This document shows positions 23,103-34,217 of a stretch of DNA of 64,000 nucleotides, in pieces. Every line of letters starts with the position of its first letter. Position 1 is the stretch's first letter. Source of the stretch: Pieris napi (Eukaryota > Arthropoda > Insecta > Lepidoptera > Pieridae); NCBI RefSeq assembly GCF_905475465.1, contig NC_062244.1, positions 632,501-696,500 of the forward strand. Direction: 5' to 3'. The translations under genes and the position numbers were made by a program. The notes below the pieces were generated by a model that saw only the letters and a list, made by a program, of their open reading frames with translations, made no database searches and was not told where the DNA came from.

Positions 23103-23155
23103 GGTTTTATAGACCTTGACGAACTACTCAGTAGTTCGTCAAGGTCTATAAAACC
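23103..23155. repeat. perfect 26-bp inverted repeat, 1-base spacer
   Basis: The arms 23103-23128 and 23130-23155 are exact reverse complements around a single C at 23129, so the strand can fold into a perfect 26-bp hairpin. A third partial copy of the inner word cgtcaaggtc follows at 23159-23168. No known element end or gene adjoins it. Confidence 0.9.
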
Positions 23156-23214
23156 GTCGTCAAGGTCGTATTACAAATTTTAAGGTAATATGATGTGTAT
23201 GCATCAAAGGATTT

Positions 23215-23650
23215 ATTTATTTATTTATAAAAACATTCCTGCCCCAACAGGCGGCCAAAATTTACAGACGAAATAAAAAAAGCAAACATACGAAATTAAT
23301 TAGGAAAAACAAAATCACATAATAAAAAATACAAGAAATTAATTTACTACTACGTATAGGCAATAACAAATAATAGACCAGTTCACTCAACGGACAATGA
23401 AAAAGGTCCGTTAACCTATAAAATTCGTTAACTAAATTAATACACCAGGATTTGACACACTGCCCTATTTCGAATGATGGCTTAAAACCGTCAGTTCGGG
23501 CCCCAGCAAACATATCTGACGCACTCCAGAACCTCGGGAAACCCAATAGCAACCTGAACGTGTGGTTATACTGAATTCAACGCCTAATCTGGGTAAAACG
23601 TGCATAACCTACATGAGTAATATGACTGACAATATGCCCATATTATAGAG
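23215..23650 (-). pseudogene. LINE C-terminus remnant, family B
   Basis: On the minus strand the frame reads LLGFPRFWSASDMFAGARTD, then GFKPSFEIGQCVKSW and LTDLFHCPLSE. The GLPRFCSASxMFxxARxDGF-type block is a landmark of lepidopteran non-LTR elements downstream of the reverse transcriptase. The plus-strand left end is an attt tandem run (about 23213-23230), the probable 3' tail. The reverse transcriptase is absent. Confidence 0.6.
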
Positions 23651-24974
23651 AATGTAATGATAATATCATGAAAAATCTTTTTAAAACCCGTCAGAGAAAC
23701 ATTAGCACAAATATATACGGAACGCTTGAACGTACTTTTTCACTTTCCATCTTGTTCATCTTTTTAACCGTGGCAATTCACTTAATTTTACGATCGAAAT
23801 TTAAATTTTATTAGTCGTAGTGACTTTGTTATGATGTAATATTAATGTAATAAAGTTAGCGCCTTCAAAAGGGTTGTTATTAACATCATAAATCTGAATG
23901 GAAGACATCGGCTGTTTGAAATTTATTAACTTTTCTCTCGCTACAAATTAATTTTAATTATGCCAAGCTATTGAGATTCTTTGAAATAGATTTTGGTACC
24001 GAGACTATTATTAAGTAAATTCTTTGATAAAATGTTTTATATAATATACCGCTTCAGTTGAAATTAATACTCCGGAATAAAAAAGCCGTGAGGGTTGGAT
24101 CTCGGTTGCTAAGTAAGTTTTTTTTAATATGAGTAATCTGTTCATATTTTTTTTATTATTAATTTCACAGCACACTGATATTGGTAAAAGAACCACAATA
24201 TACAATTTTTAATGTGACAAGTACTTTAGGCAAACATGACATAATACACACAAATAATAAACAAAAACAAATTTTAAACAAAACTATGGATATCTAGACC
24301 TAGCTCGTTTATCAGAATGCTCAATCTGGATGTTGGTGAGTTTTTGCCAAAACGCGTTCTTCGGAAAGGAGGGACAAATGGAATGGATGGGATTTCGGGG
24401 TATCTAGAGGGTACAATTTCATATTAGAATATATTATTATTCAATACATTTGTTATATCCCTACAATGGGTTGCAAAGTATCATATAGAATTCCCAATTA
24501 AAGTAAGACCCTCATTCAAATGGGATGCATTTTCCCCATCTAAATTATATTTTTAAAATAATGAGGAAAATAAATGCATTAGAAATAAAAAAAAATTTGA
24601 TATAACATATATAATTTTAATTATTTATATTAAAAATTTTAAACTTTTTGATTGGAACTGAAATATACTAATATATTTTATAACTCAATTAATTACCTCA
24701 TCAGTTAATATGGTCTATTGCTAAACATAATTTATAATAAAAATATTCCAAGTATTGTGCAATAACTCGTTGGAAATGTATTGTAAATACGGTGTGTTTA
24801 CCTCCGCAAAGCTTCATCAGCAACGGCAATTACACAAGATAAATAACGCTAATTTATTCATTGAATATACGAATAATCGATTTTCATAAACATGTTCATT
24901 ACGGCTTAGTGAGCGTATTATCGTAAGAAATTTAGATGTTGTATTTGGCTAATTAACGGATGAACAGTGACTAA
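23651..24974. other. no gene seen
   Basis: This AT-rich sequence shows no recognised repeat or coding signal. Confidence 0.5.
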
Positions 24975-25340
24975 GCATATCTTAAGAAATATCATCCGCC
25001 AACACGCACTTGGCCAGAATGGTGGATGGCATTTCTACTTCGTTATAGGATAAGAAAGCGGATAACAGACAGAGCTTTGATCGGACCGGTCAATTCCTCA
25101 AATTAGTAATAAGTCTAAAATATAGATATAACGGGCCCCGACTCGCCCATAAATATTATGACCATATTTCCAGAGTAGTTGTCGCCCGGGCCCGGCGGGA
25201 GACGCCAACCCTTTGAGATAATAATGTCCCTTTTTAAGAAAGAGGAGAATTCAACACTCCCCTGCTGCTTAGTCACTCGGTCACATATCTGCCTGATTGC
25301 GTGTCTGCTAGGCTAGGATGTAGGGGTCCCTGTACATTGA
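24975..25340 (+). repeat. possible RTE-type LINE 3' UTR plus GC-rich patch
   Basis: At about 24990 the plus strand reads ccaacacgcacttggccaga and then atggtggatggc. This matches the 3' UTR word of RTE-type elements that I recall from Lepidoptera. The following 25140-25330 is GC-richer (cgcccgggcccggcgggaga) and unrecognised. The link between the two is uncertain. Confidence 0.35.
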
Positions 25341-27141
25341 AAAAAAATATATATATATAGATAAATAATCGGGCCGATTAAGTTGTCATATTTAATTAAG
25401 TTCAATAATTGTAATAGTTTGATTAAAGAAATTTAAATATATTTTGTTTTTTCAGGATTTACCGCTAACCACTTAATTAGAGTAATATTATTTCTCATCC
25501 TAAACAATAATTGTAAATAGCCTAAATTTTGACCAAATAAGTGCGGATATTGAGTCCACGCTAAATAACTTATAATTAATAAATTAATGTACTTTAGTTA
25601 TAGTTCATGAACCTCAACGGAGCCATTGAGATGAAATGGTATGTCTTGGCAACAAATATAGCATTTACTTTTTGCCTATTCTTAATTAAATGTAGATAGA
25701 AATATGTTTAAAATTGTATTTCATGAGGTATTAAGCGGCCTTCAAAAGTGGGTTTATTTCAAATATTCACATAATTGTTATATTATTTGATATTTTTAAT
25801 AAATTGAGTTAGATTTAGATGGAACATTTGAAAGGAGAAAACTATTTTTAAAGCGCACAATTGCCTGCATCAACAACGCGAGACAGATTGTACGTTAACC
25901 ATCAATGTATAAACATTAAATTAATATTAAATTATTAAAAATAAATATAAGTAAATATTAGAAATATATAAACTAAAAACTAGAATAACTGAAAGAAAAG
26001 TTTGTATATTCCGTAATAATGATGAAAACGCGCTAACCATGCAACTTCTAATGAATAGCTGCCAAACTGTAAAATGTTCTTTTGCTATCGGATTAAAAAA
26101 CAAACAAAGCTAACTTCCTACAGCGGAACGAGGGCAATCAGAAAAGTTGATACGCTCGTGTGATCGCTAAAAGAACTTTTAACAATATAAAGCATTGGCC
26201 ATTACTCACCAGGGTTCGAATAAAGGATTCAATACTGATAAAGCCGTGTTTATTTTACGTCGGAAACCGATTTATTTTAAAATGGAGTTGATTTAACCAT
26301 GGTTTTTATTGTCTCCGTTAAGATTTTACCCACTTATTTCCAGTGGGTCTTTTCGTATGCTTTATAAAATTAATAAATTAAATAATATATACACAAAGTG
26401 GTATATGTTATGTGTAATTTAGAGGTTGTAATACCCGTGAAATAACTACTCGTATATCGATTTTGTGGTCATTGTTTGTAAGCAGCTGCAAACACCATGC
26501 TCCTTATAGCTTTGAAGCACTGGATGTAAAACAACTTTGTTCACCTTAAATAAGTGTAAAAAATGTTCTGAGTATAAAATTTCAATTATAATCCAAGTCA
26601 ACTAACGCCTGTTGGCGACAAATTAGAATCTTGACAAGTGCTAAGCCGAGGCAGCGGAAAACTCATTTTAAACTTAACTGAAATATGAATCGCGTTTAAA
26701 ATAAACATATTTTTGTGGTTTGTCACGAGTTGGCCGCAAAACTTTTATCGTTTATCATAAATCAACTCGAATAAAAGAAGTTGGAATGCAACGTGCACAG
26801 ACATTAATAAACATTGTAAACAAGATGGAGATTGTGAGTTTTGAAATATGTTTGACGTTATCATTTTCGCTTCAAAAACAAAGTAAAAACAGGAAGTTTC
26901 TGTTTGTCTAGTTTAAATTTCTAGCGAAAGTTTTAAGCTTTTAATGGGATGCAAAGCTGAATTCGCGACAATATATACACACCGAGACCACTAAAAGAAA
27001 GGCAAGGAAAACATTCATAAAATATATGTTTTGTCATTATTTTTGTGTCATTTTAAAAAAAGTAAAAAATCATATAAACACAATGTACACTTATGAACGT
27101 CAAATAAAGAAATGTGAAATGATTCTAACTTTACATTTAGT
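25341..27141. other. no gene seen
   Basis: This is AT-rich sequence with an AT dinucleotide run at the left edge near 25350. I recognise nothing else. Confidence 0.5.
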
Positions 27142-27540
27142 GCCAGATCTCAAATCAAGGGCGTAGAACGGAAGAGAAGAACTGGCAATAAACTCTCCGC
27201 CACTCTTTTTAATCGCCATGTTTTTTTTTATACAATGTTTGTAAGGAGCTGCAACCATTTTTTTTTTTTACTTGGGGAAATGCATTGCGCATACCCCACC
27301 GCGCGGCGGTGCGACTGCTTAGTGCGGGAGGGTTATGTGGGACTCGCGAATGTGCATACCTACTAAAACCTAAAGCTGCAATCATTACACCATGTTCCAC
27401 ATGACATCTTAAATAATTAATAATAATAACATAAATTAAAAACAAAGACTTGTCCTCTATCAGCAGGAGGCATGGTAAAATAGGAGCACACACTAACATT
27501 TTCGTGGGAACTACACGCAAACACATAATAATCGACGAGT
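27142..27540 (-). repeat. LINE 3' UTR repeat, family D, with nested insert
   Basis: On the minus strand this contains catgcctcctgctgatagag, acatggtgtaatg, ggcgattaaaaagagtggcg and gccagttcttctcttccgtt, in the same order as the opposite-strand copy at 52888-53170. It is a dispersed 3' UTR with no coding part. Relative to that copy it carries a 119-bp insertion at 27255-27373. Confidence 0.7.
27255..27373 (-). mobile_element. short poly(A) retroposon with 8-bp target duplication
   Basis: The insert is flanked by the exact direct repeat agctgcaa at 27247-27254 and 27374-27381. It ends in an A run on the minus strand (T run at about 27259-27270). The roughly 100-bp body is GC-rich (accccaccgcgcggcggtgc) unlike its host repeat. 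A poly(A) end with a short target duplication marks LINE-mediated retroposition. I do not recognise the source RNA. Confidence 0.55.
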
Positions 27541-27776
27541 CACCACAAGTAGCACCCGTTCACGAGTATGACGCATGGCCAGCCATCGGCCCCTATAATT
27601 GGACAAATGAAAATAATCTTGAACTAATTCCACAAACGTTTAAAACGAAACTTTGAAGGCACAGCTTATTGCGAGTCATATTTTTTTATAATCATTCAAT
27701 TTACAACTTTGTCAAAAGACAAAGATTGTAAGTGCCTTCCTTTGTTAAATAATTCATTCTCGAAACGGACTAGATA
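27541..27776. other. no gene seen
   Basis: This is a short AT-rich gap between a LINE 3' UTR repeat and a LINE endonuclease fragment. Confidence 0.45.
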
Positions 27777-28204
27777 TTGCATTTAAGCTATAAATATTTA
27801 AATAGTCCTAATATAAATCCATGGGAGCGGGAGGTGACGACCCCATGGCCCACTGGTGACAATGATAGAGAGTGTTTAACCAGTGCAATCAATACCCTTC
27901 CTAATAGGAGTACCGTGCTAGAGAGAGACTTTAACGCCCACCATGGCGACTGGCTCAACTCTGATAGAACCAATTACGCTTGGCATAGGACACAAATGGT
28001 CTCCGCAATTACGGGAAAACCAGATGTAGATGGTCACAAACGATCATTGTTGGAACTTCTACTGACCTCACATACAGAGAACTGCCAAATTTCAACAACA
28101 ACTGTGCAACTATGGAATTTTGTTTCACATAAAAAGCAAATACCCGTACAAAAACATAACATGAAAAAAAGCAATTTGTCAGTATGCACCGGTTCATTTT
28201 TTGA
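27777..28204 (+). pseudogene. LINE endonuclease-domain fragment
   Basis: The plus strand carries LERDFNAHHGDWLNSDRTNY, then PDVDGHKRSLLELLLTSHTE and NCQIS. This is the middle of an AP-type endonuclease of a jockey-like LINE, where GDFNAHH carries the catalytic Asp-Asn pair and the LDLLLTS motif follows. Here the glycine before DFN is mutated. The N-terminal part, the SDH motif and the reverse transcriptase are missing. It is unusual in being an internal piece rather than a 3' end, which suggests later deletion or rearrangement. Confidence 0.65.
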
Positions 28205-28706
28205 GATAATATAACATATAATCTCGGTTATATCAAGTTCAGAGCATATCCAATGTTTATAAAATCGACGCTAGACTAATTATACAATAAAAACTTCATA
28301 AAAGATATTTAACGATGAAAGTGAGACCAAAGGCATACAGCGATCTCGGCTTTGAAGTTAAATAAGATTTCTTTCGAGTTTGTTTAGATACTTATAAATC
28401 TATACATAAAGCTATCGTTGGCTATTTCTCGAGATTATATAGATATCAACGTTTCGGGTTTTATCTAACTATGACACTAATTATGAGGATGTTGATATTT
28501 TCCACCTCACTAAAAGAGGATGTGAGGAAATAATTGAAGAGGCTGCCCTGTAAAGTTTGTCAGATCCGTCACTATTCTACGACTATGACGAAATTATGTA
28601 TATTATTATCTATATCTTTATTAGCAAAATATGAAAACGTGTTCATTATTCGGCGTTATAAACTGTTTGATAGCGATCGTTTGTTTATTGGCAGTAGGTT
28701 TAGATA
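28205..28706. other. no gene seen
   Basis: This is AT-rich sequence up to the target-site duplication of the BEL/Pao element. Confidence 0.5.
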
Positions 28707-28711
28707 CCTAT
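28707..28711. repeat. 5-bp target-site duplication, left
   Basis: The word cctat directly before the left LTR is repeated at 35442-35446 directly after the right LTR. Five base pairs is the length made by BEL/Pao integrases. Confidence 0.9.
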
Positions 28712-28911
28712 TGTCCGGGAGATGGATTGGCTGATGAATTTGCAATTGCAGCAATCAAACAAAACCTGGACTGGATTTAAATGTGTATTAAAATAAAATT
28801 CTTATTCGTGTCGCGCGCCGTGCGTCCGTAATTGTAACTGCCGGTCGGTCGCAGCCGCGGCGCCCGCGCCCCACTCCCGCCGGCGCAGATCATGTGCCGT
28901 GCGCGTGAACA
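28712..28911 (-). repeat. 3' LTR (200 bp)
   Basis: On the element strand it begins tgttcacgcgcacggcac and ends ctcccggaca, so the ends are TG and CA. The outer half is strongly GC-rich and the inner half AT-rich. The last codons of the polyprotein lie inside it. Confidence 0.95.
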
Positions 28912-31900
28912 GGCTCCCCGCCTTGGGAACCCTGGTTACCAAGAGACTCGTCCTCTGGGTTGATGGCTGGTAGCAGACAGACCCTGCCTAAGGCCCTCTG
29001 GATTACGCCACGTGAGGTCGTGAAATCGGCTACTCGAGTGATGCCGTCTGCCCCTGGATACAGTTTCTTAACTCGTCCCAAGCGCCATCGCATTGGGGGA
29101 AGGTTGTCGTCCTTGATGACAACAAGATCGCCCTCTTTGAGTGTTCCCCTCTGCTCTCGCCACTTAGTCCGCTGCTGCAGCTCACTTAAATATTCCCTAT
29201 GAAACCGGTCCCAGAAATGCCGCTTAAGCTGTTCCAATTTTTGGTATCTGTTTGGATAATTTGTTAAAATAGGTGGTTCTGGTAAAGCTGTCAGCGGCCG
29301 GCCTATAAGGAAGTGCCCTGGAGTCAGAGGAGTAACATCGGAAGGGTCTGACGTTAGGGGAGTTAACGGGCGGGAGTTAAGAATTGCTTCAATCTGGGTG
29401 AATAGCGTCGTGAGCTCCTCGAACGTCAGGTTCGCATTTCCTATTACACGTTTCATTAGTAACTTTGCTGAACGGATTCCAGCCTCGTTCAGCCCCCTCC
29501 AGTGAGGGGAATAAGCGGGCGAAAAATGAAATTTAATGCCCTCGTCGTGGGCAGCCGCACTAACAGAACTTTGGCTTGCCTGCAACATTCTGCCTAGCTC
29601 ATTATTTGCACCCACAAAGTTGGTGCCATTGTCACAATAAATATCATGAGGCTTGCCACGACGCGATATAAATCTACGCAAACACATTAAAAATGCTTCA
29701 GTACTCAGACTACTAACCACCTCCAAAGTTAATGCCTTAGTGCTTAAACACACAAAAAGACTAAGCCAACATTTGGATATCTTACATCCTCTGCCCTTGC
29801 GGTCTACGATTGAGAAGGGCCCGCCAAAGTCTACGCCTGTCGCGAGGAAGGGATAGGTAAGAGTGACTCGAGGAGGGGGTAAGTTACCCATCATAGGCTG
29901 TATTGAGTTACTCTGCATACGAACACACACGATACATTTCCTAAATGTACTGCGTGCAAGATTACGTCCCCCGATGGGCCAATATTGATCTCGTATAATG
30001 CTAAGTAATAATTCAGGCCCACAATGTTTATGACGCACATGTTCTTTCTTAAACAACAGTTTCGTAAAGTTATGACGTGCACATAATAAAATGGGATGTT
30101 TTTTAGAATACTCACAGATTGAGTTTTGGATTCTGCCTCCAACCCTAATCAAATCATGCTCATCTAAGTAAGGGTTTAGTGACAAAATCCTCGATTTATG
30201 ATGTATCTTTTTATTGTTTTTTAATGATTGCACCTCATTTGGAAAGGAATCTTGTTGGCAGGTTTTGATTAGGGTCTGAGTAGACCTATCTATTTCATCG
30301 TTACTCAGATCACCACTTAGCCGCGAATCCTTATTTGTTTTACAATTGTGAATAAATCTTAAGATATATCCTATCACCCGGATCATTCGTTGAAATTTCG
30401 AGAACCTATCAAACTCAAATGAATGCTCAGCAGACACACAACATGAATATACTTTGAGCTCCGGAAGCTCAACATTTTCTATAGGAGCGCTTGGCCACTC
30501 CGTTTTAGGTTTCATTAAAAAGGGTGGACCACTCCACCATAATTCTAAATCTTGAAGCTTGCTAGGGCTGACTCCTCGAGAAGCTATGTCTGCCGGATTT
30601 ATTTCTGTAGAAATGTGATGCCATGTAGATTTGTCAGTCAGTTCATGAATTTCATTTACTCGATTGTAAACAAATTGCTTTAGATTACTAGGGTTGGTAT
30701 TTTTAATCCATCCAAGCACAATTGTAGAATCACTCCAGAAATATTTTTGATCAAACTTACGACTGAGTGACTGACAAACCTTTGAACTTAACTGAGCACC
30801 AAGCAGGGCCGCTGCCAATTCCAGCCGCGGTATGGTACTGGGCTTCAAGGGGGCAACCCTAGCCTTGGCGCATAATAACTTGACTGATACGTTGTCCTCT
30901 TGATCAGTACAACGTATAAATACACATGCTGCAAATGCACTCTGAGAACTATCGACAAAACAGTGTAATTCCACTGACACTGGAGTGTCCGACGATGGAT
31001 GCAAAACGTGGCGTGGAATATTTATCGCTTTTATTTGATTTAAATTATTTACAAAGTCACTCCACTGTTTCGATACATCGGCGGACACCAAATCATCCCA
31101 GTCCAGTTTAGACTCCCACAACCTTTGTAACAGCATTTTAGGAACAATTGTACAAGCGCTTAGCAACCCTAGGGGGTCAAAAATCTTGCATGTTGCTGCC
31201 AGAATAGTTCTCTTTGTGAACGGCTGTTCAATCTGAAAGTCGACTGAAAAATACAGCTTATCCTGTGAGGGACACCAATTCAACCCCAGCACTGATGATT
31301 GATTCTGTAAGTTAGAGTACTGATCATTTGTCTGGGATAAATCCTTTTCAGTACATGTGGTTGAAATGGGTTCACTCGCAAATATACTCGGAATGTTAGT
31401 TCTAAATTTTCTAAGTGGGAGGCAAGCCTCAGCCAACTTGTCGACGACTGCATCACATAAGTATTTGAGTTCTGTTTTGTTATCACAACCGGTTATAAGA
31501 TCGTCACAGTAAAAATCGTTTTTTATAGTATTAGCTACTCGTTTGTCTGAACACTCTGTTGATAACTGAACTAAACATCTGGTGGTCAGATAAGGGGCTG
31601 ATGCTGTCCCATACGTTACAGTATTGAGCTGCAATGTTCGCAAAGGCTGAGCTTCATTGTCTCGCCATAATATCAGCTGTAAGTGACGTTGCGATTCATC
31701 CAGTTTTACTTGGCGGAACATTTTTTCAATGTCCCCCGTTAATACATACTTGTGCTGGCGGAATCGCAACAAAATTGACATCAAATCATTTTGTACTACT
31801 GGGCCCACATACTGGATATCATTTAACGATTTACCTGATGCTGTGCGAGCAGAGCCGTTAAAAACGACCCGAAGTTTTGTGGTCTCGCTTTTCTCTCGTA

Positions 31901-34217
31901 GCACCGCGTAATGAGGTAAATAATTTCCAATAGGCGGCTTCTCTATTTCTGTCAAATGACCTAACGTAGCATATTCATGTATAAAATCACTATACATTTC
32001 CTTTAATTTCGGCTGCTTTTGGAAACGCCTTTCCAAATTTAAAAAACATCTCTTAGCAAGTGAGTAAGAGTCTCCAAGAGCCTCAGGAGACTCGCGCAAA
32101 GGCATTTTTACTTGGAATCTACCAGACGGTAAGCGAATTGTATTTTCATTAAAGTGATCTTCACAGATTTGTTCATCTGTTGACAATGATCGTTTTGGCA
32201 TTATGAAATTTTCCAAGTCCCAAAATTTAGAAAGTGAGTCTTTAATTTCCTGACTAAAATGACATACAGATTTCTTGTTACACTTCACAGATGGCATGGC
32301 CAGAGTCATGGGCCCTGAAACCAACCATCCAAACTTCGAATAAATTAACTTAGGTTTATTTTCACCTAATGATATCTGGCAACCTCCCTTAACAATATTC
32401 CACATTACATCGGACCCAATTAATATATCAACTTTGTTACTTTTATGGAAGTTTGGATCGGCGAGTGCAGTATTGTTGGGTATGTTTAAATCCTCGGGAT
32501 CGATTTCTACACTAGGTAAGTTTTCTGAAATATTTGATATAATCATACAATGTACATCCGTAGTGTAGGCATTAATTCTTGACTTTAATTTTAATGTACA
32601 ATATTCAGTGGCTGTAGATATTGAATTGTTCAGTCCACTTATACACCGTGACTTAGTACTATTAGTTTTAATTTTAAGTTTATTTTTCAGGTTATCTGTG
32701 ACAAACGAACTTTGACTTCCACAGTCCAAAAGAACGCGTGCCAGGTAAGTACTGTTGTCACGCTCAACGACGACTTCAACCACTGCAGTGCCCAGGAGGA
32801 CTTCGCTGTTACTCGAGTATGAGGTAAGTGTGGTCAGAACAGTGCTAGTGCTAGCCACAGTATTCAAATTTTGTTTTTCATGGTTAGTGTTTTGTTTTAC
32901 CTCGTTAGTTTGTAAGTTCAAGTTACTTTCGTTTTGCAATACTTTATTGACACTATTATTATTATGACATAATAAACTATTATGCTTTTTGTTACAGGCT
33001 CTGCAGGAGCTGAGACGACAGTTGGAAATGGAATGCCCTGGACGAAGACAATTGGAGCAGAGCTTGCGTTTGGAAACTTCTGCTTCCCTGGCTTCGATAC
33101 TCAAATTCTTAAATTGATCACATTTATACACACGATGATTCTCATTACACATAAAACATGATCCATTTGGCGTAGATGAGAAAAAAGTTTTAATGTGTCT
33201 TGGTTCCTTACTACTAACAAACCTTTCATTTCTATTAACCTGAACTGCTCTAGAGCCGCCTTGGACGGTCTCTAAAATATCAGCACGTTGTCTTAAAAAT
33301 TGGTAAAAATCTTCTAGTTCTATCGACCCACCAAGGTTCAATTTGTACTCTTCCCACTTAATGCTAGTTACACTATCTAGCTTTTGCACTACTATATAAA
33401 TTACGAGACTATCCCACTTATCAGTGTGCTCACCAAGCGTATTTAAAGCCCTCAAATTCTTTGAAACATGATCTATAATGTACCTGAGTGATCTATGCGA
33501 CTCCCTATTTAAAGATTCAAGGCTGAATAACGATTTGAGGTGGTTATTAATCAGTACGTTTTTGTTATTATATCTGTTACACAGTAGTTCCCATGCAACC
33601 AGATAATTTTCACTCGTAAACTCAATAGATTTTATCGTGACAACGGCACCACCCTCTAGTGAGGACCTGAGGTAATGAAATTTGCTAATGTCAGGTAAAG
33701 TATCATTTGCATTGATGAGCGAGTCAAAAGTGTCTCTAAATTCCAGCCATTTCAAGTAGTTTCCATCAAAAGTTGGTAATTTTATTGTCGGCAATCGAAT
33801 TTGATTATTTAAGTGGCTATTATTATTGGTATTACTGGAATTACTTACAAGAGAAAGTCTATGCTGGACAGCCTCGACTCGCTCATCTCGTTTTGACACT
33901 ATTTCCTGGGCACTAGACATGACCGCGAAGAACTGGCCTTCAATATCGATTCTCTCGTTCAACCGTTTATCTAAATTACTTTCTAGATCTAATTCTTCTA
34001 TTTCAGATTGGACCTTTTCAAAGTCTGAAAACAATTCCTTTATTTTGGTTAGTCTCACATTAATATCACTTATATTTTTTGACGTAATGTTATCGATTTC
34101 AATTTGTTCGATAACCCCGAGAAAATCTTTGAACACGGTTAATCGCGCTTTAATTGTACCACGTTTACGAACTAACAAAGCCAGTTCATCCCGGTCCGAC
34201 AGTTTACTTTGAGCCAT
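28890..34217 (-). CDS. BEL/Pao Gag-Pol polyprotein
   Basis: This encodes the capsid and all enzymes for reverse transcription and integration. The start is the ATG at 34217 (MAQSKLSDRDEL), which has A at -3 and G at +4. The frame runs 15 codons further upstream but without an ATG. Counting from that upstream end (subtract 15 for residues from the ATG), the domains are as follows. A Gag DUF1759-type region spans about 155-310. Zinc-knuckle-like cysteines lie at 369-432 (CFMCNENH, CSNCLRPGH). An A17-type protease with LLDCGSQSS sits near 511. The reverse transcriptase has GDIEKMF (Asp843) and YCDD (918-921). RNase H has Asp1104, Glu1148 and Asp1177. The integrase has an HHCC finger ending at Cys1443/Cys1446 and a core Asp1478, Asp1544, Glu1593. 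A DUF5641-type tail lies near 1700-1765. All catalytic residues are present and there is no stop. The last seven codons or so and the stop lie in the 3' LTR. Confidence 0.95.
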   Translation of the reverse strand: MAQSKLSDRDELALLVRKRGTIKARLTVFKDFLGVIEQIEIDNITSKNISDINVRLTKIKELFSDFEKVQSEIEELDLESNLDKRLNERIDIEGQFFAVMSSAQEIVSKRDERVEAVQHRLSLVSNSSNTNNNSHLNNQIRLPTIKLPTFDGNYLKWLEFRDTFDSLINANDTLPDISKFHYLRSSLEGGAVVTIKSIEFTSENYLVAWELLCNRYNNKNVLINNHLKSLFSLESLNRESHRSLRYIIDHVSKNLRALNTLGEHTDKWDSLVIYIVVQKLDSVTSIKWEEYKLNLGGSIELEDFYQFLRQRADILETVQGGSRAVQVNRNERFVSSKEPRHIKTFFSSTPNGSCFMCNENHRVYKCDQFKNLSIEAREAEVSKRKLCSNCLRPGHSISNCRLSSCRACNKKHNSLLCHNNNSVNKVLQNESNLNLQTNEVKQNTNHEKQNLNTVASTSTVLTTLTSYSSNSEVLLGTAVVEVVVERDNSTYLARVLLDCGSQSSFVTDNLKNKLKIKTNSTKSRCISGLNNSISTATEYCTLKLKSRINAYTTDVHCMIISNISENLPSVEIDPEDLNIPNNTALADPNFHKSNKVDILIGSDVMWNIVKGGCQISLGENKPKLIYSKFGWLVSGPMTLAMPSVKCNKKSVCHFSQEIKDSLSKFWDLENFIMPKRSLSTDEQICEDHFNENTIRLPSGRFQVKMPLRESPEALGDSYSLAKRCFLNLERRFQKQPKLKEMYSDFIHEYATLGHLTEIEKPPIGNYLPHYAVLREKSETTKLRVVFNGSARTASGKSLNDIQYVGPVVQNDLMSILLRFRQHKYVLTGDIEKMFRQVKLDESQRHLQLILWRDNEAQPLRTLQLNTVTYGTASAPYLTTRCLVQLSTECSDKRVANTIKNDFYCDDLITGCDNKTELKYLCDAVVDKLAEACLPLRKFRTNIPSIFASEPISTTCTEKDLSQTNDQYSNLQNQSSVLGLNWCPSQDKLYFSVDFQIEQPFTKRTILAATCKIFDPLGLLSACTIVPKMLLQRLWESKLDWDDLVSADVSKQWSDFVNNLNQIKAINIPRHVLHPSSDTPVSVELHCFVDSSQSAFAACVFIRCTDQEDNVSVKLLCAKARVAPLKPSTIPRLELAAALLGAQLSSKVCQSLSRKFDQKYFWSDSTIVLGWIKNTNPSNLKQFVYNRVNEIHELTDKSTWHHISTEINPADIASRGVSPSKLQDLELWWSGPPFLMKPKTEWPSAPIENVELPELKVYSCCVSAEHSFEFDRFSKFQRMIRVIGYILRFIHNCKTNKDSRLSGDLSNDEIDRSTQTLIKTCQQDSFPNEVQSLKNNKKIHHKSRILSLNPYLDEHDLIRVGGRIQNSICEYSKKHPILLCARHNFTKLLFKKEHVRHKHCGPELLLSIIRDQYWPIGGRNLARSTFRKCIVCVRMQSNSIQPMMGNLPPPRVTLTYPFLATGVDFGGPFSIVDRKGRGCKISKCWLSLFVCLSTKALTLEVVSSLSTEAFLMCLRRFISRRGKPHDIYCDNGTNFVGANNELGRMLQASQSSVSAAAHDEGIKFHFSPAYSPHWRGLNEAGIRSAKLLMKRVIGNANLTFEELTTLFTQIEAILNSRPLTPLTSDPSDVTPLTPGHFLIGRPLTALPEPPILTNYPNRYQKLEQLKRHFWDRFHREYLSELQQRTKWREQRGTLKEGDLVVIKDDNLPPMRWRLGRVKKLYPGADGITRVADFTTSRGVIQRALGRVCLLPAINPEDESLGNQGSQGGEPVHAHGT
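28912..28924 (-). other. polypurine tract
   Basis: On the element strand aaggcggggagcc directly abuts the 3' LTR. It would prime plus-strand DNA synthesis. It overlaps the end of the coding frame (GGEPV), so its sequence is doubly constrained. Confidence 0.75.

Noticed and set aside
33826..34212. A 128-residue plus-strand frame rich in serine
   Set aside because: It lies entirely antisense to the Gag region of the BEL/Pao polyprotein and has no motif of its own.
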